Shown: positions 14,837-25,136 of the stretch, in pieces
Numbering within the stretch: position 1 is the first letter of the stretch
Layout of the letters: every line of letters starts with the position of its first letter
NCBI RefSeq assembly: GCF_008365385.1
Contig: NZ_QOVF01000002.1
Coordinates: 620,001-684,000, forward strand
Direction: 5' to 3'
Origin: Halopseudomonas laoshanensis
Lineage (GTDB): Bacteria; Pseudomonadota; Gammaproteobacteria; Pseudomonadales; Pseudomonadaceae
DNA: 64,000 bases
Translations under genes and position numbers: made by a program
Notes under the pieces: generated by a model
Databases searched by the model: none
Seen by the model: only the letters and a program-made list of their open reading frames with translations
Told to the model about the DNA's origin: nothing

Positions 14837-16618
14837 ATGTCAGAGCAATATGGATGGACAATCAGCGAATGGCAGCAGGCCTATCAGACAGGCTTGGCTC
14901 CACAGGATGCGTTAACAGGCTTGCTCGCCGAATTGAGCGCTGAGGACCCGGCTTTTATCCATATTGTCACCGCGGCTGAGCTGGAATCCCAACTCGCGCA
15001 CCTGGAAGCTCTGCCCGAGGCGAAACAGCTGCCTCTGTACGGCATACCTTGCGTGGTCAAAGACAACATTGATGTTGCCGGTCTACCTACCACCGCCGCT
15101 TGCCCTGCCTTCAGCTATGTGGCTGATCAAGACGCCCACTGCGTAGCGCTGCTGCGCGCGGCCGGCGCCATCGTGCTGGCCAAGACCAATCTGGACCAAT
15201 TCGCTACCGGCTTGGTGGGCACCCGCTCACCCTATGGAGCGGTGCCCAACAGCTTCAACCCGGAATACATCTCCGGCGGCTCCAGCTCCGGCTCCTCCGT
15301 CAGTGTCGCGCGGGGGCTGGTGCCTTTCAGCCTGGGTACTGACACCGCTGGCTCCGGCCGCGTCCCTGCCGGCTTCAATAATCTGGTCGGTCTCAAACCC
15401 ACCCGCGGCCGCTTCAGTACCCGTGGTGTGGTGCCGGCCTGCCGCAGCCTGGACTGCGTTTCCATTTTCGCGCTGAACATCGACGACGCCGAAACCGTGG
15501 CGAACGTGATGCAAAGCTTCGATGCCGCCGACGGTTACTCGCGGGCAGCGCCTCCATCAGCACGGCTGATTGGTGCCAAACCGCGCCTGGGCATTCCCGC
15601 CAGCCTGCCCTGGTTTGGCGATAGCCAGGCTGAAGCAGCCTGGCAGGCCAGCCTGACGCAGATGCGCGAAATGGGTGCGCAATTGATTGAGCTGGACTAC
15701 ACCCCGATGCAGCAACTTGCCGAACTGCTGTATGGCGGCCCCTGGGTGGCCGAACGCTACGCCGCGATTGCCGAATTCATGGACGCCAATGGCGACCAGA
15801 TGAACCCGGTGGTGCGCGGCATTCTCGCCAACGCGGAGAAATTCAGCGCCACTGACACTTACCGTGCGGAATACCGCCGCGCCGATCTGGCCCGCGAGAT
15901 ACAGACGCTGGTGCAATCGGTCGATGCGCTGCTGGTGCCTACGGCGCCGCGCATGCCTACCACCGCCCAGGTCGAACAGGACCCGGTCACGGTCAACAGC
16001 CAACTGGGCACCTGGACCAATTTCGTCAACCTCGCGGACTGCTCGGCACTAGCGCTGCCCGCAGGCTTTCGCCAGGACGGGCTGCCCTTTGGTATCACCC
16101 TGATTGGCAGCGCCTGGCAGGATCGCGCCCTGGCCGAATTTGGCCGCCGCTGGCAGGCGTTCGCGCCGTGGAAAGCCGGGGCGACGGATCGAGAGCTACC
16201 TGCACCGAGCGTTGTGAGTAACGCGCCAGCAGGCCATGTGCGTCTGGCCGTGGTCGGCGCGCACCTCAGCGGCATGCCACTGAATACGCAGTTGACCGAA
16301 CGCCATGCGCGCTTCGTTGAAAGCACTTTCAGCGCCGACAACTACCGCCTTTACGCCTTGCCCAACACCACGCCACCCAAACCCGGGCTGATCCGCTCGG
16401 CCGAGGGTGCGGCGATCGCCGTGGAACTCTGGGATGTACCCCTTGAGCTATTTGGCAGCTTCGTCGCGCTGGTCCCTGCCCCGCTGGGTATCGGCACGTT
16501 GACATTGCAGGACGGCCGCGAGGTCAAGGGCTTTATCTGCGAAGGCGCGGCAGTGGAAGGCGCTACTGATATCACTCATCTGGGCGGCTGGCGCGCCTAT
16601 ATCGCCTCACGGAACTGA
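14837..16618 (+). CDS. atzF: Allophanate hydrolase
   Basis: A 593-residue cytoplasmic amidase that breaks down allophanate to ammonia and CO2, the second step of the urea amidolyase route. The N-terminal amidase-signature domain shows the catalytic triad: Lys75 in IPCVVKDNID, cis-Ser at about 149 in SGGSSSGSS, and nucleophile Ser173 in TDTAGSGRVPA. The C-terminal part (from about 460, RLAVVGAHLSGMPLN) is the smaller AtzF C-terminal domain. GGGGAGG lies 5 bp before the ATG. It is the first gene after the sigma-54 promoter, overlaps the GntR gene at its stop (TGATG) and leads the urea transporter genes. Neither a urea carboxylase nor urease subunits lie in the window. Confidence 0.92.
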   Translation: MSEQYGWTISEWQQAYQTGLAPQDALTGLLAELSAEDPAFIHIVTAAELESQLAHLEALPEAKQLPLYGIPCVVKDNIDVAGLPTTAACPAFSYVADQDAHCVALLRAAGAIVLAKTNLDQFATGLVGTRSPYGAVPNSFNPEYISGGSSSGSSVSVARGLVPFSLGTDTAGSGRVPAGFNNLVGLKPTRGRFSTRGVVPACRSLDCVSIFALNIDDAETVANVMQSFDAADGYSRAAPPSARLIGAKPRLGIPASLPWFGDSQAEAAWQASLTQMREMGAQLIELDYTPMQQLAELLYGGPWVAERYAAIAEFMDANGDQMNPVVRGILANAEKFSATDTYRAEYRRADLAREIQTLVQSVDALLVPTAPRMPTTAQVEQDPVTVNSQLGTWTNFVNLADCSALALPAGFRQDGLPFGITLIGSAWQDRALAEFGRRWQAFAPWKAGATDRELPAPSVVSNAPAGHVRLAVVGAHLSGMPLNTQLTERHARFVESTFSADNYRLYALPNTTPPKPGLIRSAEGAAIAVELWDVPLELFGSFVALVPAPLGIGTLTLQDGREVKGFICEGAAVEGATDITHLGGWRAYIASRN

Positions 16619-17364
16619 TGAACGCAGCCATGGACGGTGCCCACCCCCTATTCAAGTCGAAGCAGACCGGCGAGCGACGACAGAACCTGCCCGAGCGGAT
16701 CTATCGCCAGCTCAAGCAGCGCCTGTTCGATTTCGAACTGCTCCCGGGTGATCGCTTTACCGAAAGCGAAGTGGCCGAGCTGGTCAATGCCAGCCGCACA
16801 CCCGTGCGCGAAGCGTTGAACCGTTTACAGCGCGAAGGCTTTGTCGAGGTGTCGTTCCGCAGCGGCTGGCAGGTCAAACCCTTCGACTTTCAACAGTACG
16901 AGCAGCTCTACGATGTACGCATCGTGCTTGAGCTCGAAGCGATCAAACGCCTGTGCGCCATGCATCCGGCCGCTGATCTGGAACCACTCAAGCGCATCTG
17001 GCTGATCACCCCGCACGCACGCCTGAGTCACGGTGCCAGCGTCTGCGCGCTGGACGAACGCTTTCACGAGCAACTGGTCGAGGCCACCGGCAACCAGGAA
17101 CTGGCGCGCATTCATCACGACATTACCGAACGGTTGCGACTGGTACGGCGCATCGATTTCACGCAGCGCGCGCGTATCACCGCCACCTATGAGCAACACG
17201 GCGAGATTCTGCGCAGCATCATCGAGCGGCAGGCCGACCGAGCCCAGCAGCTGATGAAAGCGCATATAGAGGAAAGCAAGGCCGAAGTCCGCAAGATCAC
17301 GCTGCACATGATCTTTCAGGCCCGGGAACACCTGAACACCGGCCAACCCCTGAGCAGTGGGTAG
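16618..17364 (+). CDS. GntR-family regulator, FCD subfamily
   Basis: A 248-residue DNA-binding repressor. The winged helix lies at residues 20-90: IYRQLKQRLFDFELLPGDRFTESEVAELVNASRTPVREALNRLQREGFVE in the typical GntR order. The all-helical FCD effector domain (about 95-225) has the metal-site pattern of the family (YDVRIVLELEA, His near 140 in DERFHEQLV, HHDI, and EQHGEI). It is encoded between atzF and urtA and translationally coupled to atzF, so it very likely controls this operon, perhaps through the palindrome at 14797-14806. The effector, possibly allophanate or a related ureide, is unknown. Confidence 0.88.
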   Translation: MNAAMDGAHPLFKSKQTGERRQNLPERIYRQLKQRLFDFELLPGDRFTESEVAELVNASRTPVREALNRLQREGFVEVSFRSGWQVKPFDFQQYEQLYDVRIVLELEAIKRLCAMHPAADLEPLKRIWLITPHARLSHGASVCALDERFHEQLVEATGNQELARIHHDITERLRLVRRIDFTQRARITATYEQHGEILRSIIERQADRAQQLMKAHIEESKAEVRKITLHMIFQAREHLNTGQPLSSG

Positions 17365-17476
17365 CCGAAAAAGAAGGGCTGACGGCACACCGATCACCCC
17401 GACATAACGAGGATGCACCCGCAGTTATAGAGCTTGATCACACAGTGGACATGAACATAAAAACGGAGATCGACCG

Positions 17477-18775
17477 ATGAAACTGAAGAAACTGGTAAAA
17501 CGCGCTGGCGCCCTGGGCGTAGCCTGCAGCTTGGCGCTCAGCGCCCTCGCAGTGCAGGCCGAGGAAACCATCAAGGTAGGCGTACTGCATTCACTGACCG
17601 GGACCATGGCCATTTCGGAAACCACTCTGAGAGACACCATGCTGATGCTGATCGAAGAGCAGAACAAGAAGGGCGGCCTGCTCGGCAAGCAACTGGAAGC
17701 CGTGGACGTGGACCCCGCCTCTGACTGGCCATTATTTGCTGAACGCACTCGCGAATTGCTGGAGCAGCATGAAGTCGACGCCATCTTCGGCTGTTGGACC
17801 TCGGTATCGCGCAAATCCGTATTACCGGTCATCGAAGAGCTTAACGGCATTCTGTTCTACCCGGTTCAGTACGAAGGTGAAGAGTCTTCACGCAACGTGT
17901 TCTACACCGGCGCCGCACCGAACCAGCAGGCCATCCCGGCAGTGGATTATCTGAAGGATGAACTGGGCATCGAGCGCTGGGTACTGGCCGGCACCGACTA
18001 TGTGTATCCGCGCACCACCAACCGCATTCTGGAGGCCTATCTGAAGGCCAACGGCGTGGCCGAAGAAGACATCCTGATCAACTACACACCGTTCGGCCAC
18101 TCCGATTGGCAGAACATCGTCTCCGAGATCAAGCGCTTCGGCAGCACCGGCAAAGCTACTGCGGTAGTGTCCACCATCAATGGCGACGCCAACGTGCCCT
18201 TCTACCGCGAACTGGGGAACCAGAACGTGTCGGCTGAAGACATTCCGGTCATCGCCTTCTCAGTGGGTGAAGAAGAGCTGTCCGGTATCGACACCGCTCC
18301 GCTGGTCGGCCACATGGCCGCCTGGAACTACTTCATGAGTGAAGAAACTCCAGAGAACGAAGCCTTTATCAAGACCTGGCACGAGTTCACCAAGGATACC
18401 GACCGCGTCACCAACGACCCGATGGAAGCGCATTACATTGGCTTCAACATGTGGGTAAAAGCAGTCGAGAAAGCCGGCACCACCGACGTAGACAAGGTGA
18501 TCGATGCCATGGTCGGGGTTGAAGTGCCTAACCTGACCGGTGGCATGAGCACCATGCTGCCGAACCATCACATCACCAAACCGGTACTGATTGGCGAGAT
18601 TCAGGACGATGGCCAGTTCCTGACCGTGTCCAGCACCGATGATCTGGTACCTGGTGATGCCTGGTCCGATTTCCTGGAAGGCAGCAAGGACCTGGAATCC
18701 GACTGGACCGCACCCATCAATTGCGGCAACTACAACACCAAAACCAAAACCTGTCAGGGCGTTACCGCCGAATAA
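17477..18775 (+). CDS. urtA: Urea ABC transporter, substrate-binding protein
   Basis: A 432-residue periplasmic protein. The signal peptide (MKLKKLVKR then ALGVACSLALSALAVQA) ends near residue 29 at AQAEE-type sequence. The mature part is the type I periplasmic fold typical of UrtA/FmdD: IKVGVLHSLTGTMAISE, DWPLFAERTRELLEQ, VDAIFGCWTSVSRKSVLPV and QYEGEESSRNVFYTGAAPNQQ are close to the amide-urea binding family. GGAG stands 9 bp before the ATG. The 112-bp gap to gntR may hold a secondary promoter, though no clear one was seen. The strong hairpin after the stop (18805-18842) probably raises its mRNA level over the permease genes. Confidence 0.93.
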   Translation: MKLKKLVKRAGALGVACSLALSALAVQAEETIKVGVLHSLTGTMAISETTLRDTMLMLIEEQNKKGGLLGKQLEAVDVDPASDWPLFAERTRELLEQHEVDAIFGCWTSVSRKSVLPVIEELNGILFYPVQYEGEESSRNVFYTGAAPNQQAIPAVDYLKDELGIERWVLAGTDYVYPRTTNRILEAYLKANGVAEEDILINYTPFGHSDWQNIVSEIKRFGSTGKATAVVSTINGDANVPFYRELGNQNVSAEDIPVIAFSVGEEELSGIDTAPLVGHMAAWNYFMSEETPENEAFIKTWHEFTKDTDRVTNDPMEAHYIGFNMWVKAVEKAGTTDVDKVIDAMVGVEVPNLTGGMSTMLPNHHITKPVLIGEIQDDGQFLTVSSTDDLVPGDAWSDFLEGSKDLESDWTAPINCGNYNTKTKTCQGVTAE

Positions 18776-18804
18776 ACCATTTGGCTAGCACCCACGCTGA
18801 AAGC

Positions 18805-18842
18805 CCGTCATTCCCATGCATTGCGTACCAAGGGAATGACGG
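18805..18842 (+). terminator. urtA-urtB intercistronic hairpin
   Basis: CCGTCATTCCC and GGGAATGACGG make a perfect 11-bp stem around a 16-base loop, without a T-run. This looks like an mRNA-stabilising or partially terminating hairpin, as often found between a binding-protein gene and its permease genes, so that UrtA is made in excess. Confidence 0.65.
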
Positions 18843-18902
18843 CGTTAGCCCTCGGCCCCACCCGCCGAATACGGGCATGCCAAAGTTAACAGGACAAGTG
18901 TT

Positions 18903-20555
18903 ATGACCACTTACTGCCGAGCACCATTCAGGCCTGCGCTCACCTCCGTCGGCCTTTGGCTCATGTTGATGATCGTAGCCCTATTGCCGCTGCACGCCAG
19001 CGCCCAGGCAACCGCAGATAGCGAGCCACCCGAGGTTGCCAGCTTCGAGCAACAGGTACAGCAATTGGTCCAGGGCAACCTGCGCCAACGTGCCGAGACC
19101 GTCAGCCAGCTATTCCAGCAGGATGACGAACGTCTCATCGATATTCTCAACGCTCTGGTCGAAGGCGATCTGCTTGCCGACCGGAACGATCCACCGACCG
19201 TGGCCATCCGCCAGGGCAAAAGCATTACCAACGCGCTGACCGGCGCGACATTGGAAAGCGACGAAGGTCTGCGCCGCGTGCCAGTCAACAACAGCCTGCG
19301 CACCCAACTGCGTGGCCAGCTGGCCGAACTGAACCTGACCCACGAAAGCGCCGATGTGCGCTATGACGCCGTACGCCGGTTTATTCGCGACGGCATTGAT
19401 GCCGAAGGCATGGCCATGCTGATCGAGCGCCAGGCAGAAGAAGAGTCCGGACTGGTGCTGGGCGCCATTGATACCGCGCTGGCGCTGTTTCAGATTCAGG
19501 GCGTTGACCGCGACATGCGTCTGGAAGCGATCAACTCGCTGAGCGGATCGCTGGAGCAGGAGGCGCGCATTGCGCTGAACGACGTGGCCGACAATGACGC
19601 CGATCCGCAGTTGCGTGTCGCCGCTCAAGAGGCCATTGCCTCGATTCAGAGCCGGATCAAATTCTACCGTTTTACCGAAAACCTGTTCTTCGGTCTGAGC
19701 CTCGGCTCGGTATTGCTGTTGGCAGCCATCGGTCTGGCCATCACCTTCGGCGTGATGGGCGTGATCAACATGGCCCACGGCGAACTGATCATGCTCGGCG
19801 CCTATACCACCTGGGGTGTACAGGTGCTGTTCCCGAATCTGATCGAATGGAGCCTGCTGATCGCCATTCCCGCAGCCTTTTTGGTTACCGGGCTGATTGG
19901 CATTCTGATCGAACGCGGAGTGATCCGCTTTCTATACGGCCGCCCCCTGGAAACCTTGCTGGCGACCTTCGGCTTGAGTCTGGTGCTGCAGCAAGCCGTA
20001 CGCAGCCTGTTCGGCCCGTTGAACCGCTCGGTCAGTTCACCGGACTGGATCAGCGGTACGCTGGTAATCAACCCGGTGCTGTCGTTGACCTACAACCGGC
20101 TGTACATCCTGCTCTTTGGCCTGATGGTGTTCTTCGCCCTGCTGCTGGTGATCAAACGTACCTCGCTGGGCCTCAAGGTCCGCGCCGTGTCGCAGAACCG
20201 CGCCATGGCCCGAGCAGTAGGCGTGCGCTCGAGCTGGGTGGATGCCCTGACCTTCGGTTTGGGCTCGGGCATTGCCGGGATCGCCGGCGTGGCATTGTCA
20301 CAGATCACCAACGTCGGCCCGAACCTGGGCCAGGCCTACATCATCGATTCCTTCATGGTCGTGGTGTTTGGCGGTGTGGGTAACCTCTGGGGCACGCTGG
20401 TCAGCGCGATGAGTCTGGGGCTGATCAACAACTTCCTCGAGCCTTATGCCGGCGCGATGCTGGCCAAGGTGCTGGTGCTGATCATGCTGATCCTGTTCAT
20501 TCAGAAGAAACCCAAGGGTCTCTTCCCACAAAAAGGACGGGCGGCGGCGGATTGA
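18903..20555 (+). CDS. urtB: Urea ABC transporter, permease UrtB
   Basis: A 550-residue inner-membrane permease of the LivH type. A cleavable or anchoring N-terminal helix (about 20-38, LWLMLMIVALLPLHASAQA) is followed by a periplasmic domain of about 210 residues with HEAT-like helical pairs (EADVRYDAVRRFIRDG, LEAINSLSGSLEQEARIAL). The eight or so permease helices start at about 262 (LFFGLSLGSVLLLAAIGLAITFGVMGVINMAHGE). The NMAHGE and IDSFMVVVFGGVGNLWG motifs are those of branched-chain/urea transporter permeases. The periplasmic extension is a recognised feature of UrtB and may contact UrtA. AGGA lies 10 bp before the ATG. Confidence 0.93.
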   Translation: MTTYCRAPFRPALTSVGLWLMLMIVALLPLHASAQATADSEPPEVASFEQQVQQLVQGNLRQRAETVSQLFQQDDERLIDILNALVEGDLLADRNDPPTVAIRQGKSITNALTGATLESDEGLRRVPVNNSLRTQLRGQLAELNLTHESADVRYDAVRRFIRDGIDAEGMAMLIERQAEEESGLVLGAIDTALALFQIQGVDRDMRLEAINSLSGSLEQEARIALNDVADNDADPQLRVAAQEAIASIQSRIKFYRFTENLFFGLSLGSVLLLAAIGLAITFGVMGVINMAHGELIMLGAYTTWGVQVLFPNLIEWSLLIAIPAAFLVTGLIGILIERGVIRFLYGRPLETLLATFGLSLVLQQAVRSLFGPLNRSVSSPDWISGTLVINPVLSLTYNRLYILLFGLMVFFALLLVIKRTSLGLKVRAVSQNRAMARAVGVRSSWVDALTFGLGSGIAGIAGVALSQITNVGPNLGQAYIIDSFMVVVFGGVGNLWGTLVSAMSLGLINNFLEPYAGAMLAKVLVLIMLILFIQKKPKGLFPQKGRAAAD

Positions 20556-20606
20556 GTATTGACTCGTCCGCCTGCCAATCAAGCCAATGACTATCGAGAG
20601 GGAAGT

Positions 20607-21700
20607 ATGCTGACCCAACGTTTATTACTCAGCGACCGCGGCGGTATGGTGGTGCTCGGCCTGGTCGTGTTGACCGCGATCATCGTGCCGTTCTGCAACC
20701 TGGCGCTGCCAACCGATTCACCGTTTTACGTTTCTAACTTTACCGTGGGCCTGCTCGGCAAGTTTCTGTGCTTTGCCCTGCTCGCGCTGTCCGTCGATCT
20801 GATCTGGGGCTACTGCGGGATTCTCTCGCTGGGCCACGGCGCGTTTTTCAGCCTGGGCGGCTACGGCATGGGCATGTACCTGATGCGCCAGATCGGCGAC
20901 CGCGGCGTTTATGGCCACCCGGAGCTGATGGACTTCATGGTGGTGCTCAACTGGGAATCACTGCCGTGGTATTGGCAGGGCTTTGACATGTTCTGGTTCG
21001 CGGCGCTGATGATCCTGCTGGTGCCGGGACTGCTTGCCCTGGTGTTCGGCTGGCTGGCGTTCCGCTCGCGGGTCACCGGGGTGTATTTCGCAATCATTAC
21101 CCAGGCACTGACCTACGCGCTGATGCTGGCGTTTTTCCGTAACGAGATGGGCTTTGGCGGCAACAATGGTCTGAATGACTTCAAGGACATTCTCGGCTTC
21201 GACCTGGCGGCAAAGACCACCCGCGTCGGCCTGTTTATCGCCTCGTCGATTGCTCTGGTGCTGGGCTACCTGGCCTGCCGCTACATCGTCACCTCGCGCA
21301 TGGGCCGGGTGATCATCGCGATACGCGATGCTGAAAGCCGAACGCGTTTCTCTGGTTACAAGGTCGAGTCCTACAAGCTCTGGCTGTTCGTGTTTTCGGC
21401 GATGCTCGCCGGTGTCGCTGGCGCGCTTTACGTTCCCCAGGTGGGCATCATCAACCCGGGCGAGTTCTCGCCACTGAACTCCATCGAAATGGTCGTCTGG
21501 GTCGCCACCGGCGGGCGCGGTACGCTGTTCGGCGCAATCATCGGCGCCTTCGCGGTCAACTACGCCAAGACCTTCTTCACCACCTTTTCCCCGGAAACCT
21601 GGCTGTTCATCCTCGGCAGCCTGTTTGTGCTGGTGACGTTGCTGCTGCCCAAGGGCCTGGTCGGCCTGCTCGACCGCGTACGCCGCAAGGGAGACAAACC

Positions 21701-21704
<4 letters not shown>
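20607..21704 (+). CDS. urtC: Urea ABC transporter, permease UrtC
   Basis: A 365-residue inner-membrane permease of the LivM type, partner of UrtB. The start at 20607 (MLTQRLLLSDRG) follows GAGAGGGAAG at a normal distance; the frame is open to 20559 but without a site. Marks include LSVDLIWGYCGILSLGHGAFFSLGGYGMGMYLM, AIRDAESRTRFSGY (the cytoplasmic EAA-like loop) and GATGG-type VWVATGGRGTLFGAIIGAF near the end. About nine membrane helices are visible. Its stop overlaps the urtD start by 4 bp. Confidence 0.93.
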
Positions 21705-22533
<829 letters not shown>

Positions 22534-22537
<4 letters not shown>

Positions 22538-23235
22538 CGGTGCTGCATATTCAGTCAGTAAATCAGTTTTACAATCAGAGCCACATCCTCTGGGATCTGG
22601 ATCTGCATCTCAAGGAAGGCACCTGCGGCTGCCTGTTGGGCCGCAATGGTGTGGGCAAGACCACCCTGCTCAAGTGCATTACCGGGCTGCTGCCGATCCG
22701 CCAGGGGCAAATACTGCTCAACGGCACTGACATCACCCGGATGTCCACCGAGAACCGCGCCCGCGGCGGCGTTGGTTACGTGCCCCAGGGTCGGGAGATC
22801 TTTCCCCTGTTAACAGTCGAGGAGAACCTGAAAATCTCCCTCGGCGCGCGACCGGATCGCGCCCGGCAGATACCCGAGCAGATCTACCAGCTGTTTCCGG
22901 TGCTCAAGGAAATGAAACACCGCCGCGGCGGGGATCTGTCTGGTGGCCAGCAGCAACAGCTGGCGATCGGCCGAGCACTGGTGCTGGACCCCAAACTGCT
23001 GATTCTGGACGAACCCACCGAGGGCATTCAGCCAAACATCGTTCGAGATATAGGCGACGTGATCCGCAAGCTGAACAATGACATGGGTCTTACTGTATTG
23101 CTGGTCGAGCAGAAGCTGCCGTTCGCCCGCCGCGTTGCCGATGATTTCTTCATCATGGAGCGCGGCCGCGTGGTAGCGGACGGGCCGATTGGCGCGTTGA
23201 GTGACGAGTTGGTGCAGCAGTATTTGACGGTCTGA
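22534..23235 (+). CDS. urtE: Urea ABC transporter, ATPase UrtE
   Basis: A 233-residue cytoplasmic ATPase of the LivF type. Walker A is GRNGVGKTT near residue 41, the Q-loop lies in GYVPQGREIFPLLTV, the signature is LSGGQQQQLAIGRAL, Walker B LLILDEPTEGI, and the H-loop position carries Gln in VLLVEQKLPF, which is usual for LivF-type subunits. It is the last gene of the unit that begins with atzF; a hairpin follows 9 bp after the stop. Confidence 0.93.
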
Positions 23236-23243
23236 TGAAACCC

Positions 23244-23269
23244 GCCTGTTAGCTGCCTGGCTGACAGGC
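23244..23269. terminator. Hairpin between convergent urtE and iron ATPase genes
   Basis: GCCTGTTAGC and GCTGACAGGC pair (one wobble) around a 6-base loop, followed by ATTT. It is a plausible terminator for urtE and, inverted, for the minus-strand operon, though the T-run is weak. Confidence 0.5.
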
Positions 23270-23277
23270 ATTTCGCC

Positions 23278-24063
23278 TCAGGCTGATGGTGTATCCAGCG
23301 GCCGGTCGGCGAGCACCAGCGGAAAGCCCAACGAACACTGCTCCATACGAGCCGACACACCATAGGCCTGCGCCAGACTGGCGGCTGTGAGCACCTCGGC
23401 AGGGCGACCCATTTGGCAAGCGCCGCCCGGCCCCAACAGCAGTACCTGATCACAAAAACGCAGCGCCAGATTCAGATCATGGCTGGCTACCAGCGCAATA
23501 GCCCCTGTGTCTCGGCTGACACGCTTCACCCTTTCCAGCACGGTCAATTGCCAGCGCAAGTCCAGCGCGCTGGTGGGTTCGTCGAGCAACAGCAGTTGCG
23601 GTTGGCGCACCAGTACCTGGGCGAGCCCAACCATCTGCCGCTGCCCGCCAGACAGTTCGGACAACCGTCGCAGCGCCAGGCTGTGAATATCCAGCTCCGC
23701 TACTACCTGCTCGATTCGTTGCTCTATGGCCGCCCCGTCTATATCCGCCAGCCCAATTCTGCACGCCGCATATAAACATTCGTACACCACCAGCGAGGTC
23801 GCCTGAGGCAGGCTTTGCGGCAGGTAGCCAATCAACTGGTTACGCCGCCAGTGGGGCAAATGCTGCAAGGTTTCACCGTGCAGTTCCTGGGTACCCTGGC
23901 AGTGCAGCAGACCGGCCAACCCCTTGAGCAGCGTCGACTTGCCGACACCGTTGGGGCCCAGTACGGCGACCAGGCTTCCCGCTTCAATGGGTGCCAGCTG
24001 CAGATTCTCCAGCACTTTGCGCCGCCGGTAACCGACCGCAGTGTCCCTGATCAGCAGGCTCAT
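23278..24063 (-). CDS. Iron-complex ABC transporter, ATPase (FhuC/FepC-like)
   Basis: A 261-residue cytoplasmic ATPase. Walker A GPNGVGKST lies at about residues 36-44, the Q-loop in IGYLPQSLPQATSL, the signature LSGGQRQMVGLAQ, Walker B LLLLDEPTSALD and the switch His in LVASHDLNLAL. This order and the short spacing are those of the siderophore/haem/cobalamin ATPases. It is the last gene of a minus-strand operon (receptor, binding protein, permease, ATPase), overlapping the permease by 4 bp. The cargo cannot be read from the ATPase; a ferric siderophore is most likely given the Fur-type boxes upstream. Confidence 0.9.
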   Translation of the reverse strand: MSLLIRDTAVGYRRRKVLENLQLAPIEAGSLVAVLGPNGVGKSTLLKGLAGLLHCQGTQELHGETLQHLPHWRRNQLIGYLPQSLPQATSLVVYECLYAACRIGLADIDGAAIEQRIEQVVAELDIHSLALRRLSELSGGQRQMVGLAQVLVRQPQLLLLDEPTSALDLRWQLTVLERVKRVSRDTGAIALVASHDLNLALRFCDQVLLLGPGGACQMGRPAEVLTAASLAQAYGVSARMEQCSLGFPLVLADRPLDTPSA

Positions 24064-25136
24064 TGCGCGACACTCCGACCACGCGCCAGAATCAGAGCAA
24101 TAAACAGCGGCACACCCACCACCGCAGTAACCAGCCCCACCGGCAATACCACGCCAGGCAACAATGCCCGGCTGGCAACCGAAGATATGGACAGCAACAG
24201 AGCGCCGGCCAACGCACTGCCAGGAAGGAAAAAGCGGTGATCCTCGCCCAGCATCAGGCGCGCAATATGCGGCCCGACCAGACCGATAAAACCCACTTCG
24301 CCGACAAAGGCGGTGGCCACACCGGTCAGCAAACTGACGCGTAACAGCACGCCGGTACGCAGCCGCGAGACGCGGATACCCATGCTGCGCGCCTGATCTT
24401 CACCGCCGCGCAAGGTGGTCATGGCCCAGGCCTGACGCATCGCCAAAGCCATGCACAGACCCAGCACCAGCGTGACAATGCCGACGCGCGGCAAATCCGC
24501 CCGTGCCAGACTGCCGAGCGTCCAGAATACAATCTGCTGCAGCGCATCGGCATCGGCCATGAACTGCAGCAGCCCGACCAGCGCATTCAGCCCGAACAAC
24601 AAGGCGATGCCAAAGAGCACCAGCGTATGCACCGCGGTGCCCAGCGCCCGCGCTACCAACATCAGAATGGCGCAGGACAAGCCGGCAAATGCAAAGGCGC
24701 CCAGCGGCAGCATCAGATTGTGCCCGAGGCCGAACGGCGACAGATTGAACACGATCACCAGGGACGCGCCCAGCGTGGCTGCCGCGCCGATACCCAGGGT
24801 GAAGGGGCTGGCCAGCGGGTTATTCAGCGCGGTCTGCATCTCCGCACCGGCCAGCCCCAGACTCGCCCCTACGACCAACGCCATCAGTGCATAGGGAGCG
24901 CGGATATCAAAGATGATGACGTCCATGGACGGCTCAAGCGCGTCGGGATCCAACAGACCAAGAAAGACATCCCACCAGCCCAGATCTGCCGGGCCGGTAG
25001 ACAGATCCCAGATCAGCGTTGCCATCAGGGCAGCGAGCATGACACCCAGACACAGCCAGCGTCGCCAAACCAACCGCCGATAATTGCCGGCCAGCGTGCC
25101 GTGGGTGCCGTTGGCGCCGGAAACGCTCGAGGTCAC
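24060..25136 (-). CDS. Iron-complex ABC transporter, FecCD-type permease
   Basis: An inner-membrane permease of about 358 residues with roughly ten helices. Family marks: DIRAPYALMALVVGASLGLAGAEMQTALNNPLASPFTLGIG, WTLGSL and GPHIARLMLGEDHR near the C-terminus. The frame is open to 25244, but the binding-protein gene ends at 25133. I place the start at the GTG of 25136, whose GTGA overlaps that stop, giving the standard FecCD length and the usual tight coupling. It would form a homodimer over the ATPase at 23278-24063. Confidence 0.88.
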   Translation of the reverse strand: MTSSVSGANGTHGTLAGNYRRLVWRRWLCLGVMLAALMATLIWDLSTGPADLGWWDVFLGLLDPDALEPSMDVIIFDIRAPYALMALVVGASLGLAGAEMQTALNNPLASPFTLGIGAAATLGASLVIVFNLSPFGLGHNLMLPLGAFAFAGLSCAILMLVARALGTAVHTLVLFGIALLFGLNALVGLLQFMADADALQQIVFWTLGSLARADLPRVGIVTLVLGLCMALAMRQAWAMTTLRGGEDQARSMGIRVSRLRTGVLLRVSLLTGVATAFVGEVGFIGLVGPHIARLMLGEDHRFFLPGSALAGALLLSISSVASRALLPGVVLPVGLVTAVVGVPLFIALILARGRSVAQ

